Origin: Mycolicibacterium moriokaense
GTDB taxonomy: Bacteria > Actinomycetota > Actinomycetes > Mycobacteriales > Mycobacteriaceae
Reading direction: 5' to 3'
DNA length: 64,000 nucleotides
NCBI RefSeq assembly: GCF_010726085.1
Contig: NZ_AP022560.1
Span: 2,728,001-2,792,000 of the forward strand
Shown: in pieces, positions 24,600 to 33,507 of the stretch
Layout of the letters: each line of letters opens with the position of its first letter
Numbering within the stretch: the first letter of the stretch is position 1
The notes under the pieces: generated by a model
What the model was told of the DNA's origin: nothing
Databases searched by the model: none
Seen by the model: only the letters and a program-made list of their open reading frames with translations
Made by a program: the position numbers and the translations under genes

Positions 24600-24692
24600 A
24601 TGCGTACGGCGTCCGGCAACAAGGGTGGCCATGTGTTGGCCCTCATTGCCGTGGGATTCAGTGCCGTCGCTGATGTCTGTTGTTGTTGCTGA
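24600..24692 (+). CDS. Leaderless polycysteine leader peptide (30 aa, ends CCCC) before the sulfate operon
   Basis: TATTCT (24587-24592), seven bases, then ATG 24600 make a leaderless start. The frame runs MRTASGNKGG...VADVCCCC and ends TGT TGT TGT TGC TGA (24678-24692), so four Cys codons precede the stop. It lies 126 bases upstream of the sulfate-binding protein gene. Polycysteine leaderless ORFs that attenuate sulfur operons when cysteine is available have been described in mycobacteria, and this position before a sulfate transporter is the classic one. The leader 24693-24818 holds the ribosome site of the next gene and no other ORF. Confidence 0.88.
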   Translation: MRTASGNKGGHVLALIAVGFSAVADVCCCC

Positions 24693-24818
24693 CTCCATCC
24701 CCGTGCGCGGTATGGCGTCGGTGACGGCTGTGGTTTGAGCCCTGCTACCGATCCTTCGTCGTTCTGTCGCCACGGGACTGCTCGCTAACGCCCCTGGAAA
24801 TAGGAACGAAAGGTCACC

Positions 24819-25844
24819 ATGTTCAGCACCTTCAAACCCCTCAAGAGCTGGCGCACAGCCGCCGCGCTCGCCGCAACCGCGGCGGTGCTGGCCGGCTGCA
24901 GCGGCGGCGCAAGCGACGTCGCGGGTGACGGGGGTGGCGGTTCCAACGCGCACACCACGCTGACCCTGGTCGCTTACGCCGTGCCAGAACCGGGCTGGAG
25001 CAAGACCAGCGCCGCATTCGCCGCCACGCCGGAGGGTGAAGGTGTCGAGGTCACGGCGTCCTACGGGGCCTCAGGTGATCAGTCCCGTGCGGTGGAGTCC
25101 GGAAAGCCCGCCGACGTGGTGAACTTCTCCGTCGAGCCCGATATCACGCGGCTGGTGAAGGCTGGTCTGGTCAACGAGGACTGGAACGCCGGTGTCCAGA
25201 AGGGCGTGCCGTTCGGTTCGGTGGTGACCTTCGCCGTCCGCCCTGGCAATCCGAAGAACATCCGCGACTGGGACGATCTGCTGAAGCCGGGCATCGAGGT
25301 CATCACCCCGAGCCCGCTGAGCTCGGGCGCGGCGAAGTGGAACCTGTTGGCGCCGTACGCCGTGAAGAGCAACGGCGGGCAGGACCCCGCGGCCGGCCTC
25401 GCCTATGTCGACGAGCTGGTGCGGCAGCACGTGAAGCTGCGCCCGGGTTCGGGTCGTGAGGCCACCGACGTGTTCGCTCAGGGCACCGGTGACGTGCTGC
25501 TGGCGTACGAGAACGAAGCGATCAACTTCAACCTCGAGCACGTCACGCCGCCGCAGACCTTCAAGATCGAGAACCCGGTGGCTGTGGTCAACACCAGCCA
25601 GCACCAGGAGAAGGCGCGGGAGTTCGTGAACTTCCAGTTCACCCCGGAAGGTCAGAAGCTGTGGGCCGAGGCCGGCTTCCGGCCGGTTGACCCCGCCGTT
25701 CTGGCGCAGTTCGCCGACAAGTACCCGGCGCCGCAGAAGCTGTGGACGATCGCCGATCTCGGCGGCTGGGCCGACGTCGACCCGGCGCTGTTCGACAAGA
25801 AGAACGGCACGATCACCAAGATCTACACAGAAACCACGGGATGA
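24819..25844 (+). CDS. subI: Sulfate-binding lipoprotein of sulfate ABC transporter
   Basis: The 341-aa protein begins with a lipoprotein signal (positive start, hydrophobic core, lipobox VLAGCS with the lipid-bearing Cys near residue 27). The mature part shows TLVAYAVPEPGWSKTSAAF, KPADVVNFSVEPDITRLVKAGL and NPKNIRDWDDLLKPGIEVITPSPLSSGAAKWNLLAPYA, typical of sulfate/thiosulfate-binding proteins. Apart from the initiator Met and the lipid Cys it contains no sulfur amino acid, a known economy for sulfate-scavenging proteins. AAAGG precedes the ATG. It starts an operon with CysT, CysW and CysA and is probably governed by the polycysteine leader upstream. Acts on the outer face of the membrane. 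Confidence 0.95.
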   Translation: MFSTFKPLKSWRTAAALAATAAVLAGCSGGASDVAGDGGGGSNAHTTLTLVAYAVPEPGWSKTSAAFAATPEGEGVEVTASYGASGDQSRAVESGKPADVVNFSVEPDITRLVKAGLVNEDWNAGVQKGVPFGSVVTFAVRPGNPKNIRDWDDLLKPGIEVITPSPLSSGAAKWNLLAPYAVKSNGGQDPAAGLAYVDELVRQHVKLRPGSGREATDVFAQGTGDVLLAYENEAINFNLEHVTPPQTFKIENPVAVVNTSQHQEKAREFVNFQFTPEGQKLWAEAGFRPVDPAVLAQFADKYPAPQKLWTIADLGGWADVDPALFDKKNGTITKIYTETTG

Positions 25845-26719
25845 CCTCGGTTATCGACCCGAATCCAGAAGCCAGCCGCCCCGAGCCCGGCTCCGACAAC
25901 GGGCCGAGCCGGGGGGCCGGCGTCCTGCGGCCCGACGGGGCCCGCCTCCAGGTGGGTGTCGCCGTGGTGTGGCTGTCGCTCATCGTGCTGCTGCCGCTGG
26001 CCGCCATCCTGTGGACCTCGATCGAGGGCGGCCCTGCGGAGTTCTGGAACTCAGTCACCACACCGTCGGCGCTGGCCTCGTTCCGGGTGACCCTGACCAT
26101 CTCGGTCATCGTCACGGTGATCAACGTGGTGTTCGGCGTCCTCATCGCCTGGGTGCTGGTCCGGGACGACTTCCCGCTCAAACGGGTGGTCGACGTGGTC
26201 ATCGACCTACCGTTCGCGCTGCCAACCATCGTCGCCAGCCTGGTGTTGCTTTCCCTGTACGGACCCGGCAGCCCGGTGGGCATCCACATCCAGCACACCG
26301 CGTGGGGTGTGGGGTTGGCCCTCGCGTTCGTCACGCTGCCGTTCGTGGTCCGTGCCGTCCAGCCGGTGCTGCTCGAGTTGGACAGCGAGGTCGAAGAAGC
26401 CGCGGCCTCGCTGGGCGCCAACAACCTGACGATCTTCGTCAAGGTCATCCTGCCGGCGCTGGCGCCATCGCTGCTGTCCGGCGCGGGTCTGGCATTCTCC
26501 AGGGCGATCGGAGAATTCGGTTCGATCGTGCTGATCGGCGGTGCCATCCCGGGCAAGACCGAGGTGTCCTCGCAGTGGATCCGGACGCTTATCGAGAACG
26601 ATGACCGTGCGGGCGCAGCAGCGGTTTCAATTGTGCTGCTTGCGATCTCGTTCGTCGTCCTCTTCGTCCTGAGGTACTTCGGCGCACGCGCCGCGAAGCG
26701 GGAGCAGGCTGCACGATGA
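25841..26719 (+). CDS. cysT: Sulfate ABC transporter permease CysT
   Basis: ATG 25841 overlaps the subI stop (ATGA), giving 292 aa and fitting translational coupling. After a polar N-terminus there are about six membrane spans. The permease loop EEAAASLGANNLTIFVKVILPALAPSLLSGAGLAFSRAIGEFGSIVLIGG contains the EAA motif that contacts the ATPase. Besides the first Met there is no Cys or Met, which is notable for a membrane protein. It pairs with CysW to form the sulfate channel. Confidence 0.94.
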   Translation: MTSVIDPNPEASRPEPGSDNGPSRGAGVLRPDGARLQVGVAVVWLSLIVLLPLAAILWTSIEGGPAEFWNSVTTPSALASFRVTLTISVIVTVINVVFGVLIAWVLVRDDFPLKRVVDVVIDLPFALPTIVASLVLLSLYGPGSPVGIHIQHTAWGVGLALAFVTLPFVVRAVQPVLLELDSEVEEAAASLGANNLTIFVKVILPALAPSLLSGAGLAFSRAIGEFGSIVLIGGAIPGKTEVSSQWIRTLIENDDRAGAAAVSIVLLAISFVVLFVLRYFGARAAKREQAAR

Positions 26720-27534
26720 AGCTCGCTCTACCGACCCGTTTGACGCTGCGGTTCCTTGCGATCGCTTACGTCTTCGCACTGCTGCTCGTCCCGTTGGGGG
26801 CGATCCTGTGGCGGTCGTTCAGTCCCGGGCTGGGCGAGTTCTGGGCATCCATCACCACCCCCGCCGCGCAGTCGGCGCTGCAGCTGTCGCTGCTGGTGGT
26901 GGCGATCGTGGTGCCGCTGAACGTCGTTTTCGGTGTGCCGACCGCGATTGTGTTGGCGCGCAGAAAGTTCCGTGGCAAGAACGCCCTTCAGGCAGTCATC
27001 GATCTACCGTTCGCGGTGTCGCCGGTGGTTGTGGGCGTCGCGCTGATCGTGCTGTGGGGTACTGCAGGCCTGTTCGGTTTCGTGGAGAACAACCTCGGCT
27101 TCAAGATCATCTTCGGGTTCCCCGGGATCGTGCTTGCCAGCATCTTCGTGACGCTCCCGTTCGTGATCCGCGAGGTCGAGCCGGTCCTGCATGAAATCGG
27201 TACGGACCAGGAGGAGGCGTCGGCCACGCTGGGCGCCAGTTGGTGGCAGACGTTCTGGCGGGTCACGCTGCCCTCGATACGTTGGGGGTTGACGTACGGC
27301 GTGGTGCTGACAGTGGCCCGCACTCTCGGCGAGTTCGGCGCCGTGCTGGTCGTGTCGTCGAACCTGCCCGGTAAGTCGCAGACACTGACGCTGCTTGTCC
27401 ACGACCGATACACGCTCGGCAATCCGTATGGCGCCTACACCGTTTCGACGGTGCTGATGGCAGTGGCCGTGTCCGTGCTGGTGGTCCAGATCGTGCTGGA
27501 CGCTCAGCGCAAACGCACCAAGACCGACGATTGA
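26716..27534 (+). CDS. cysW: Sulfate ABC transporter permease CysW
   Basis: This 272-aa permease overlaps cysT by four bases. It has about six spans and the EAA loop [51 protein letters not shown], with the family's GEFGAV signature. It forms a heterodimeric channel with CysT. There is no cysteine and one internal methionine. The gap to cysA is 16 bases and contains the CAGGAGAAG ribosome site. Confidence 0.94.
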   Translation: MKLALPTRLTLRFLAIAYVFALLLVPLGAILWRSFSPGLGEFWASITTPAAQSALQLSLLVVAIVVPLNVVFGVPTAIVLARRKFRGKNALQAVIDLPFAVSPVVVGVALIVLWGTAGLFGFVENNLGFKIIFGFPGIVLASIFVTLPFVIREVEPVLHEIGTDQEEASATLGASWWQTFWRVTLPSIRWGLTYGVVLTVARTLGEFGAVLVVSSNLPGKSQTLTLLVHDRYTLGNPYGAYTVSTVLMAVAVSVLVVQIVLDAQRKRTKTDD

Positions 27535-27550
27535 TCCCAGGAGAAGATGC

Positions 27551-28603
27551 ATGTCCACCGATCTGGCCATTGTGGTGCGGGGTGCGAACAAGCACTACGG
27601 TGACTTCGCGGCACTCGAGAACGTCGATTTCGAGGTGCCGAAAGGCTCGCTGACCTCGCTGCTGGGTCCGAGTGGCTCGGGCAAGTCCACGTTGTTGCGT
27701 GCGATCGCCGGACTCGATCAACCCGATTCCGGCACGGTGACGATCAACGGCCGCGATGTGACCAACGAACCGCCGCAGCGGCGTGGCATCGGATTCGTCT
27801 TCCAGCACTACGCGGCGTTCAAGCATCTGACGGTGCGCGACAACGTGGCGTTCGGGCTGCGAATCCGCAAGCGGCCCAAGGCCGAGGTCAATCGGAAGGT
27901 CGACGAGCTGCTCGAGGTCGTGGGTCTCGCCGGCTTCAAAGACCGTTACCCCGCACAGCTTTCGGGCGGTCAGCGTCAGCGCATGGCGCTCGCGCGGGCA
28001 CTTGCCATCGACCCTGAGGTGCTGCTGCTCGACGAGCCGTTCGGTGCGTTGGACGCCAAGGTGCGTGAGGATCTGCGCGCGTGGCTGCGTCGGCTCCACA
28101 ACGAGGTGCACGTGACCACCGTGCTGGTGACCCATGACCAGGCGGAGGCGCTCGATGTCTCCGACCGCATCGCGGTGCTCAACAAGGGTCGCATCGAACA
28201 GGTCGGGTCTCCGGTCGAGGTGTACGACGAGCCGGTGAACGAGTTCGTGTTGTCGTTCCTCGGCGCCGTGTCGGCTCTGGACGGTGCACTCGTTCGTCCG
28301 CACGACATTCGAGTCGGCCGCGATCCCGAACTCGTCGTCGCCTTCGACGCCGGCACGGAAACAACCGGTGTCGTGAAGGCGACGATCGACCGTGTCGTCA
28401 AGCTGGGATTCGAGGTGCGCGTGGAGCTCACCGACGTCGCCACCGATTCACCGTTCACCGCCGAGATCACCCGCGGCGACGCCGAGGCATTGGGCCTCGC
28501 AGCGGGGGACACCGTCTACGTCCGGGCCACCCGGGTCCCGCCGCTGGGGTCCAAGAGTCGTGTGACCAAGGACGGCGACTCGGAGCGGCTGCTCACCAGC
28601 TGA
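27551..28603 (+). CDS. cysA: Sulfate ABC transporter ATP-binding protein CysA (first copy)
   Basis: The 350-aa ATPase shows Walker [10 protein letters not shown] (about 40-48), Q-loop [14 protein letters not shown], signature [15 protein letters not shown], Walker [15 protein letters not shown] and the H-loop [10 protein letters not shown]-terminal TOBE-like regulatory domain follows ([11 protein letters not shown]...). It hydrolyses ATP to drive sulfate import through CysTW. It closes the tightly packed operon. A close paralogue follows after 92 bases. Confidence 0.94.
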   Translation: MSTDLAIVVRGANKHYGDFAALENVDFEVPKGSLTSLLGPSGSGKSTLLRAIAGLDQPDSGTVTINGRDVTNEPPQRRGIGFVFQHYAAFKHLTVRDNVAFGLRIRKRPKAEVNRKVDELLEVVGLAGFKDRYPAQLSGGQRQRMALARALAIDPEVLLLDEPFGALDAKVREDLRAWLRRLHNEVHVTTVLVTHDQAEALDVSDRIAVLNKGRIEQVGSPVEVYDEPVNEFVLSFLGAVSALDGALVRPHDIRVGRDPELVVAFDAGTETTGVVKATIDRVVKLGFEVRVELTDVATDSPFTAEITRGDAEALGLAAGDTVYVRATRVPPLGSKSRVTKDGDSERLLTS

Positions 28604-28695
28604 GGCCTGTGACACTGGACGGTCGACACCTCTTCCGGAGTCGCCGGCGAGTGACGTGCGTGACGAGCAACTAGGCTCCCAGCTGAGGAGATGAT

Positions 28696-29754
28696 ATGAC
28701 CAACGCCATCGTGGTCCGGGGGGCCAATAAGCACTACGGTGACTTCGCCGCGCTCGACAACGTCGACTTCGAGGTGCCGACGGGCTCGCTGACGGCGCTG
28801 TTGGGACCCAGCGGTTCGGGTAAGTCGACACTGCTGCGCGCGATCGCCGGCCTCGACCAGCCGGACACCGGCACCATCACCATCAACGGGCAGGACGTCA
28901 CCGATGTGCCGCCGCAACGGCGTGGCATCGGGTTCGTGTTCCAGCATTACGCCGCCTTCAAGCATCTGACGGTCCGGGACAACATCGCCTTCGGGCTGAA
29001 GATCCGCAAGCGGCCCAAGAACGAGATCAAGGACAGGGTCGACAACCTACTCGAGGTGGTGGGCCTGAGCGGCTTCCAGAGTCGCTACCCGAACCAGCTC
29101 TCGGGTGGGCAGCGTCAGCGCATGGCGTTGGCGCGTGCGTTGGCCGTCGACCCTGAGGTGCTACTGCTCGACGAGCCGTTCGGTGCGTTGGACGCCAAGG
29201 TGCGCGAAGACCTGCGCGCCTGGCTGCGCCGACTGCACGACGAGGTTCATGTGACGACCGTGTTGGTGACCCATGACCAGGCCGAGGCGCTCGATGTCGC
29301 GGACCGGATCGCGGTGCTCAACAAGGGCCGCATCGAGCAAGTCGGTTCTCCCACCGAGGTTTACGACAAGCCGGCCAATGCGTTTGTGATGTCGTTCCTC
29401 GGCACGGTGTCGTCCCTGAACGGCACCCTGGTCCGGCCGCATGACATTCGCGTCGGCCGCAATCCCGATATGGCGATCGCCACCAGCGATCAGTCCGTCC
29501 AGGCCACCGGCGTGGTGCGGGCCACCATCGAGCGGATCGTCATGCTGGGCTTCGAAGTTCGTGTCGAGCTCATCAGCGCAGCGGACAACACCCCGTTCAC
29601 CGCGCAGATCACCCGTGGCGATGCCGAGGCCCTCGGGTTGAAGGAGGGCGACACCGTGTACGTGCGTGCGACGCGGGTTCCCGAACTTCCCGACGACACC
29701 AAGGTTCCCGTGGCAGACGCCGCCGATGACGACGAGTCACTGACGAACGCCTGA
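28696..29754 (+). CDS. Second CysA-type ATP-binding protein, tandem paralogue
   Basis: The 352-aa protein is largely identical to the preceding CysA through the nucleotide-binding domain, with the same Walker A, signature and Walker B, and differs mostly after residue 230 and in an acidic tail ([12 protein letters not shown]). TAGGCT (28672-28677) and GAGGAGATGAT before the ATG suggest its own promoter and ribosome site, so it can be made apart from the main operon. It may replace CysA, form mixed dimers, or serve another sulfur-oxyanion permease such as molybdate- or thiosulfate-type systems. The copy-specific role is unknown. Confidence 0.88.
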   Translation: MTNAIVVRGANKHYGDFAALDNVDFEVPTGSLTALLGPSGSGKSTLLRAIAGLDQPDTGTITINGQDVTDVPPQRRGIGFVFQHYAAFKHLTVRDNIAFGLKIRKRPKNEIKDRVDNLLEVVGLSGFQSRYPNQLSGGQRQRMALARALAVDPEVLLLDEPFGALDAKVREDLRAWLRRLHDEVHVTTVLVTHDQAEALDVADRIAVLNKGRIEQVGSPTEVYDKPANAFVMSFLGTVSSLNGTLVRPHDIRVGRNPDMAIATSDQSVQATGVVRATIERIVMLGFEVRVELISAADNTPFTAQITRGDAEALGLKEGDTVYVRATRVPELPDDTKVPVADAADDDESLTNA

Positions 29755-29779
29755 GCCTGTGATTGTCGTGAGCAGGGCC

Positions 29780-29853
29780 CACATCCGCGAGCAGACGCAA
29801 AGGCCCCCCACACGCCGTGTTTTAGGGTGCTTTTGCGTCTGCTCGCGGATGTG
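29780..29853. terminator. 22-bp perfect inverted repeat between convergent genes
   Basis: Arms at 29780-29801 (starting CACATCCGCGAGCAG) and 29832-29853 are perfect reverse complements over 22 bases, separated by a 30-base loop rich in C. They lie between the second cysA (stop 29754) and the convergent DszC-like gene (stop 29863), so a bidirectional terminator is the natural reading. The arm sequence resembles a motif I recall from other mycobacterial intergenic regions, so it may also be a dispersed element. Confidence 0.65.
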
Positions 29854-29862
29854 ACGGGGCGC

Positions 29863-31098
29863 TCAGAAGTAGCCGTTTGCCGGCGGGAAGACTCCGTTGA
29901 CGGCATAGTTGCCCGCGGCATATGCCTTGTACGCCAACGGACTATGCGTGGCGAGGGTGCGGACGTTGCGCCAGTGCCGGTCCAGGTTCAGCGCGCGGGC
30001 GGTGGCCGACGCGCCTCCGGTGTCGAACAACCGCTCGGCCGCCGAGACGGTCAACCGTTCCGCCACCAATTGAGCCTTGGCGACCGTGACGGCGACATCG
30101 GCGACGGCGTCCTGGTCATGCTGCAGACCCTCGTCGACCAGACGGTCGATCGCATCCGCTGCCGTCAGGACGACGGCTTCTGCCGAGTATGCGGCAGCAG
30201 AGATGTCTCCGACCGCTTGCAGGACAAAGGGATCGGTGGCCGCACTGTCCGCGACCGAATGCGCCGCCGGGCGTGCCTTGGTGCGGACATACTCGACCGC
30301 GTCGTCGAACACGGCGTAGGCGATGCCGACCGCCACCGACGCCAGGTACAGCTGCAGGAATGAGGTCCCATGCCCGAGCGTGTTGCCCTCGGAAGCCGTG
30401 ACGACCTCGTCGGCGTGCACCTCGACCTCGGTGAAACGGGTGCCGCCACTGGCGGTGGTGCGCTGGCCGAATCCGTCCCAGTCGTCGAACAATTCGACTC
30501 CGGCGCGATCGACCGGGATGATGGCCTGCACGTCGCGGCCGTCCGCGTCCAATGCCGACACGGCGATGACGTCGGCGAACAGCGTCCCGGTGGAGTAGAA
30601 CTTGTAGCCGTTGAGCCGTAGCACGCCCGAGGTGTCGGGAAGCACCTTGGTGTCGGCGCTCGACGGCGCTCTGCCCGCCGCATCCGTGATCGCGTTGCCG
30701 AAGACGAGGCCCGCGTTGATGCGCGGGAACCACTCGGCACGTTCGGCGGGAAGCGCGCGGTTACTCAGCAGGCGTTCGGAGAAGCCGAAGTGTGCCCGCA
30801 GCGCCTGCGCGACATTGGAACTCCCGCGGCCGATCTGGATCACCGCACTGAGCACGTCGCGCGCACTGCCGCCGGGGCCACCGAACTCCGTAGGGACGCG
30901 TAATGCGAGCACACCCGTGCGCCGGATCACTTCGACGGCGTCGTACTGCAGTACCCGCTCGCGCTCGGCGGTTGGGTCCTCGCGACGCAGCGCCGCCACG
31001 ACCTCGGGGAGCCTGGCCAAGCGTTCGGTCACCGACCCGCCGAGGGGCTCGGTGGTGAACGGTGAGCGCGGCGCGACGGGTTCGCGGCTGAGGGTCAT
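29863..31098 (-). CDS. Acyl-CoA dehydrogenase-fold flavoenzyme, DszC/SfnC-like
   Basis: The 411-aa protein has VLALRVPTEFGGPGGSARDVLSAVIQIGRGSSNVAQALRAHFGF (about 62-105), LRLNGYKFYSTGTLFADVIAVSAL (about 158-181), DWDGFGQRTTASGGTRFTEV (about 207-226) and DRHWRNVRTLATHSPLAYKAYAAGNYAVNG at the C-terminus. This is the set seen in SfnC/DszC-like enzymes. There is no Cys, and no Met beyond the initiator. It lies 13 bases downstream of an SfnG-like monooxygenase in a four-gene operon with a glutamine-synthetase-like enzyme and a permease. It probably oxygenates a sulfur compound with FMNH2. Confidence 0.87.
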   Translation of the reverse strand: MTLSREPVAPRSPFTTEPLGGSVTERLARLPEVVAALRREDPTAERERVLQYDAVEVIRRTGVLALRVPTEFGGPGGSARDVLSAVIQIGRGSSNVAQALRAHFGFSERLLSNRALPAERAEWFPRINAGLVFGNAITDAAGRAPSSADTKVLPDTSGVLRLNGYKFYSTGTLFADVIAVSALDADGRDVQAIIPVDRAGVELFDDWDGFGQRTTASGGTRFTEVEVHADEVVTASEGNTLGHGTSFLQLYLASVAVGIAYAVFDDAVEYVRTKARPAAHSVADSAATDPFVLQAVGDISAAAYSAEAVVLTAADAIDRLVDEGLQHDQDAVADVAVTVAKAQLVAERLTVSAAERLFDTGGASATARALNLDRHWRNVRTLATHSPLAYKAYAAGNYAVNGVFPPANGYF

Positions 31099-31111
31099 AG
31101 GGACTCCATGG

Positions 31112-32158
31112 TCATCGGAAGTGGGGAATGATCTTGTCCGCGAACCGGTCCAGCTCGGACTCGATCGGCTGGAACTGGAGCATGAACAGCTCGATACCGG
31201 CGTCGTGGAACGCGTGGATGCGCTCGATGACCTGGTCGTAGCTGCCGACCAGGCCGGCCAGTGTGCCGCCGTTGGAGCCGATTCGCTTGGCGCCGGAGAG
31301 CACCTTGTACATCTGGGTCTTGGGGTCGGTGCCGCCGGAGATCTCGGGCCTGTCCACCGCCTCGTCGAGAGCGTGCAGATAGTCCAGCTCGGCGAGCGCC
31401 TCCTCCTCCGTATCGCGCGCGATCACGAACGCGGACAAGCCGAATCGCAGCGGGGCGCCGTCCCGCGGCCGGGCCCTCAGGTCCTCGATGACCTCGATGG
31501 TGTCGGGCAGCGGCCGACCGTTGATGAAGAACACGTCGGCCTTTTCGGCGGCGAGCGCCCGGCCGGGTTCGGACTCGCCGCCGACGTACAACGGCGGCGG
31601 GTCGGCCGGTGCGGGCCGGATCAAGGCCGGCTGGCCACCGTGATCGCCGATCGCGACGTGCTTACCCGCCCACAGGTCGGTGACGATCGAGAGCCACTCG
31701 CGCGAATACGCATACCTGTCATCGTGATCGAGCGGATCCAGTCCCAGACCCTCCAATTCGGGCAGGAACCATCCGGTGACGAGGTTGACGGACAACCGGC
31801 CCTCGGCGATGTCGGCGATGTTGGCGGCGATCTTCGCGAACACCAACGGGTTGAACAGCAGGGGTTTCACCGCACCGATCAGCTCGATGCGCGAGGTCGC
31901 CTCCGCGACCGCCGCGATCGTCGACCACGTTTCGAGCACGTCGTCCTCGGTATTGCTGGGGTGAATGACGTGCTGTGCCACCAGGGTCGAGTCGAAGCCC
32001 GCCGCCTCGGCACGCAGCAGCAGATCGCGGGTGCGGCGGTAGCTCGCGTCGGGCGCGTCCTGTGGATGCTCGCGTGCGCCGTGGTTGCCGTAGACCGGCG
32101 CCCACACGCCGAAGCGCGGAGCCGCACGGCCGGCGACATGGGGACCCGGAGAGGTCAT
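31112..32158 (-). CDS. LLM-class flavin monooxygenase, SfnG (dimethylsulfone monooxygenase)-like
   Basis: From ATG 32158 (overlapping the upstream stop, ATGA) the protein has 348 aa: RFGVWAPVYGNHGAREHPQD..., LLLRAEAAGFDSTLVAQHVIHPSNTEDDVLETWS, IAEGRLSVNLVTGWFLPELEGLGLDPLDHDDRYAYSREWL and PPLYVGGESEPGRALAAEKADVFFINGRPL. These match the SfnG/SsuD branch of FMNH2-dependent enzymes, in which SfnG turns dimethylsulfone into methanesulfinate. With the DszC-like gene it makes a pair often seen in sulfone use. The linked glutamine-synthetase-like gene and permease suggest that the real substrate carries an amine. Substrate therefore open. Confidence 0.87.
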   Translation of the reverse strand: MTSPGPHVAGRAAPRFGVWAPVYGNHGAREHPQDAPDASYRRTRDLLLRAEAAGFDSTLVAQHVIHPSNTEDDVLETWSTIAAVAEATSRIELIGAVKPLLFNPLVFAKIAANIADIAEGRLSVNLVTGWFLPELEGLGLDPLDHDDRYAYSREWLSIVTDLWAGKHVAIGDHGGQPALIRPAPADPPPLYVGGESEPGRALAAEKADVFFINGRPLPDTIEVIEDLRARPRDGAPLRFGLSAFVIARDTEEEALAELDYLHALDEAVDRPEISGGTDPKTQMYKVLSGAKRIGSNGGTLAGLVGSYDQVIERIHAFHDAGIELFMLQFQPIESELDRFADKIIPHFR

Positions 32159-33507
32159 GAGCGGGCCAGGTAGCGCCTGCGCTCCCAGTCGCTGACCTCG
32201 TTCGAGTACTCCACCCATTCGCTGCGCGCCAGCGCCGCGAAGTCACGCACCGAACCGCCACCGAGGATCTCGGCGATGGTGTCGTCGCGGGTCGCCAATT
32301 CCACTGCCACGCCAAGTGATTCGGGCAGCGGAACACCCTGCGTATAGAGGTTGCCGCCCTCCAGGGGAGGGGGAGTGGCCTTGGCCTCCAGCCCCGCGAT
32401 CACCGCAGCCAGTGCGGCGGCGATCAACCAGTACGGGTTCGCGTCCGAGGCGCCGCTGCGCAACTCCAGCCTCGTCGCCGACGGGTCGGCCTCGACCAGC
32501 GAGCGCACCGCGGCGCTGCGGTTGTCGCGGCTCCACGTCACGGTTGCCGGCGCGAACGAGTCGGGGACGAAGCGCCGGTAGGCGTTGACCGAGTGCGCCC
32601 CGAACAACGTGATGGACGGCAGATGCTCGAGCAGACCCGCGATCGCGTGCAGTGCGGTCTCGTTCTCGGCGCCGTCCGTCGGCGCGAAGGCCGCCTTGCC
32701 GTCGCGCCAGAGCGAGATGTGCAGATGCTGGCTGCTGCCGGAGTGTTCGGTGAACGGCTTCGGCATGAAACTCGCGATCTTGCCGTGCTTTCGCGCCACC
32801 TCTTTGGCGGCGTACTTGAGCCGGACCGCATCGTCGGCGGCCTCCAACGCATCGGTGTAGACGAGGTTGGTCTCGATCTGGCCCGGGCCGTACTCAGTCT
32901 GAATGCCCTCCAGACGCGTGAAGGCGCTCAAGGTCTCGTAGAGATCGGTGAGCAACGGGTCGAGCGCGTTGGCGTTCTCCAGCGAGTAGGCGTGGATGTC
33001 GTCCTGGAACGGTGAGCCGTCGGCGTTGAGCAGATAGAGCTCGAACTCGACCCCGATCTTCGCGGTGTAACCGAGCGACGCGAGCCGCGCGAGCACCCTC
33101 TTGAGCACCGCGCGCGGGTCGAGCAGCGACGGGCTGCGATCGTGGGCAACGATATCGGAGATCACGTGACCCACACGCGGACGCCACGGCAGTGGCCGGT
33201 ACGTCGCGAGGTCGGGTACGGCGAACACATCTGGGTAGCCGCCGGCCCAGTTGGTGAGTTCCAGCGACTCGACGACCGTGCCTTCGGTGTTCCACCCCAA
33301 AGATGCTTCGCAGAAGGCGAATCCGCTGCCGAGCGCCCGGCCCAGGAACTGCGACGCGGGAATCCGCTTGCCCTGTGCATGGCCGAACGGATCACTCCAC
33401 GCCACCTCGATCTCGGTGAGCCAACCGTCGCCGAGTGCTTTGCGAAGCTCCCGTTCGCCCGCAGAAGCGGTGGGCCGCAACGTCTTTGTGTCCACGCTGT
33501 TCGTCAT
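32155..33507 (-). CDS. Glutamine synthetase-family (gamma-glutamyl-amine ligase-like) enzyme
   Basis: ATG 33507 overlaps the permease stop (ATGA) and gives 450 aa. Family marks are GFAFCEASLGWNTEG, AKIGVEFELYLLNADGSPF (metal site), GSSQHLHISLWRDGK (the ammonia/substrate His region), NAYRRFVPDSFAPATVTWSRDNRSAAVRS and RLELRSGASDANPYWLIAAALAA. Sequence and operon fit the GS-like ligases that gamma-glutamylate amines (PuuA, IpuC type) rather than housekeeping GlnA. It sits between a permease and two flavin monooxygenases, so it may tag an imported sulfur-containing amine before oxidation. The open frame reaches 33882 but the extra part overlaps the permease gene and is rejected. Confidence 0.85.
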   Translation of the reverse strand: MTNSVDTKTLRPTASAGERELRKALGDGWLTEIEVAWSDPFGHAQGKRIPASQFLGRALGSGFAFCEASLGWNTEGTVVESLELTNWAGGYPDVFAVPDLATYRPLPWRPRVGHVISDIVAHDRSPSLLDPRAVLKRVLARLASLGYTAKIGVEFELYLLNADGSPFQDDIHAYSLENANALDPLLTDLYETLSAFTRLEGIQTEYGPGQIETNLVYTDALEAADDAVRLKYAAKEVARKHGKIASFMPKPFTEHSGSSQHLHISLWRDGKAAFAPTDGAENETALHAIAGLLEHLPSITLFGAHSVNAYRRFVPDSFAPATVTWSRDNRSAAVRSLVEADPSATRLELRSGASDANPYWLIAAALAAVIAGLEAKATPPPLEGGNLYTQGVPLPESLGVAVELATRDDTIAEILGGGSVRDFAALARSEWVEYSNEVSDWERRRYLARS

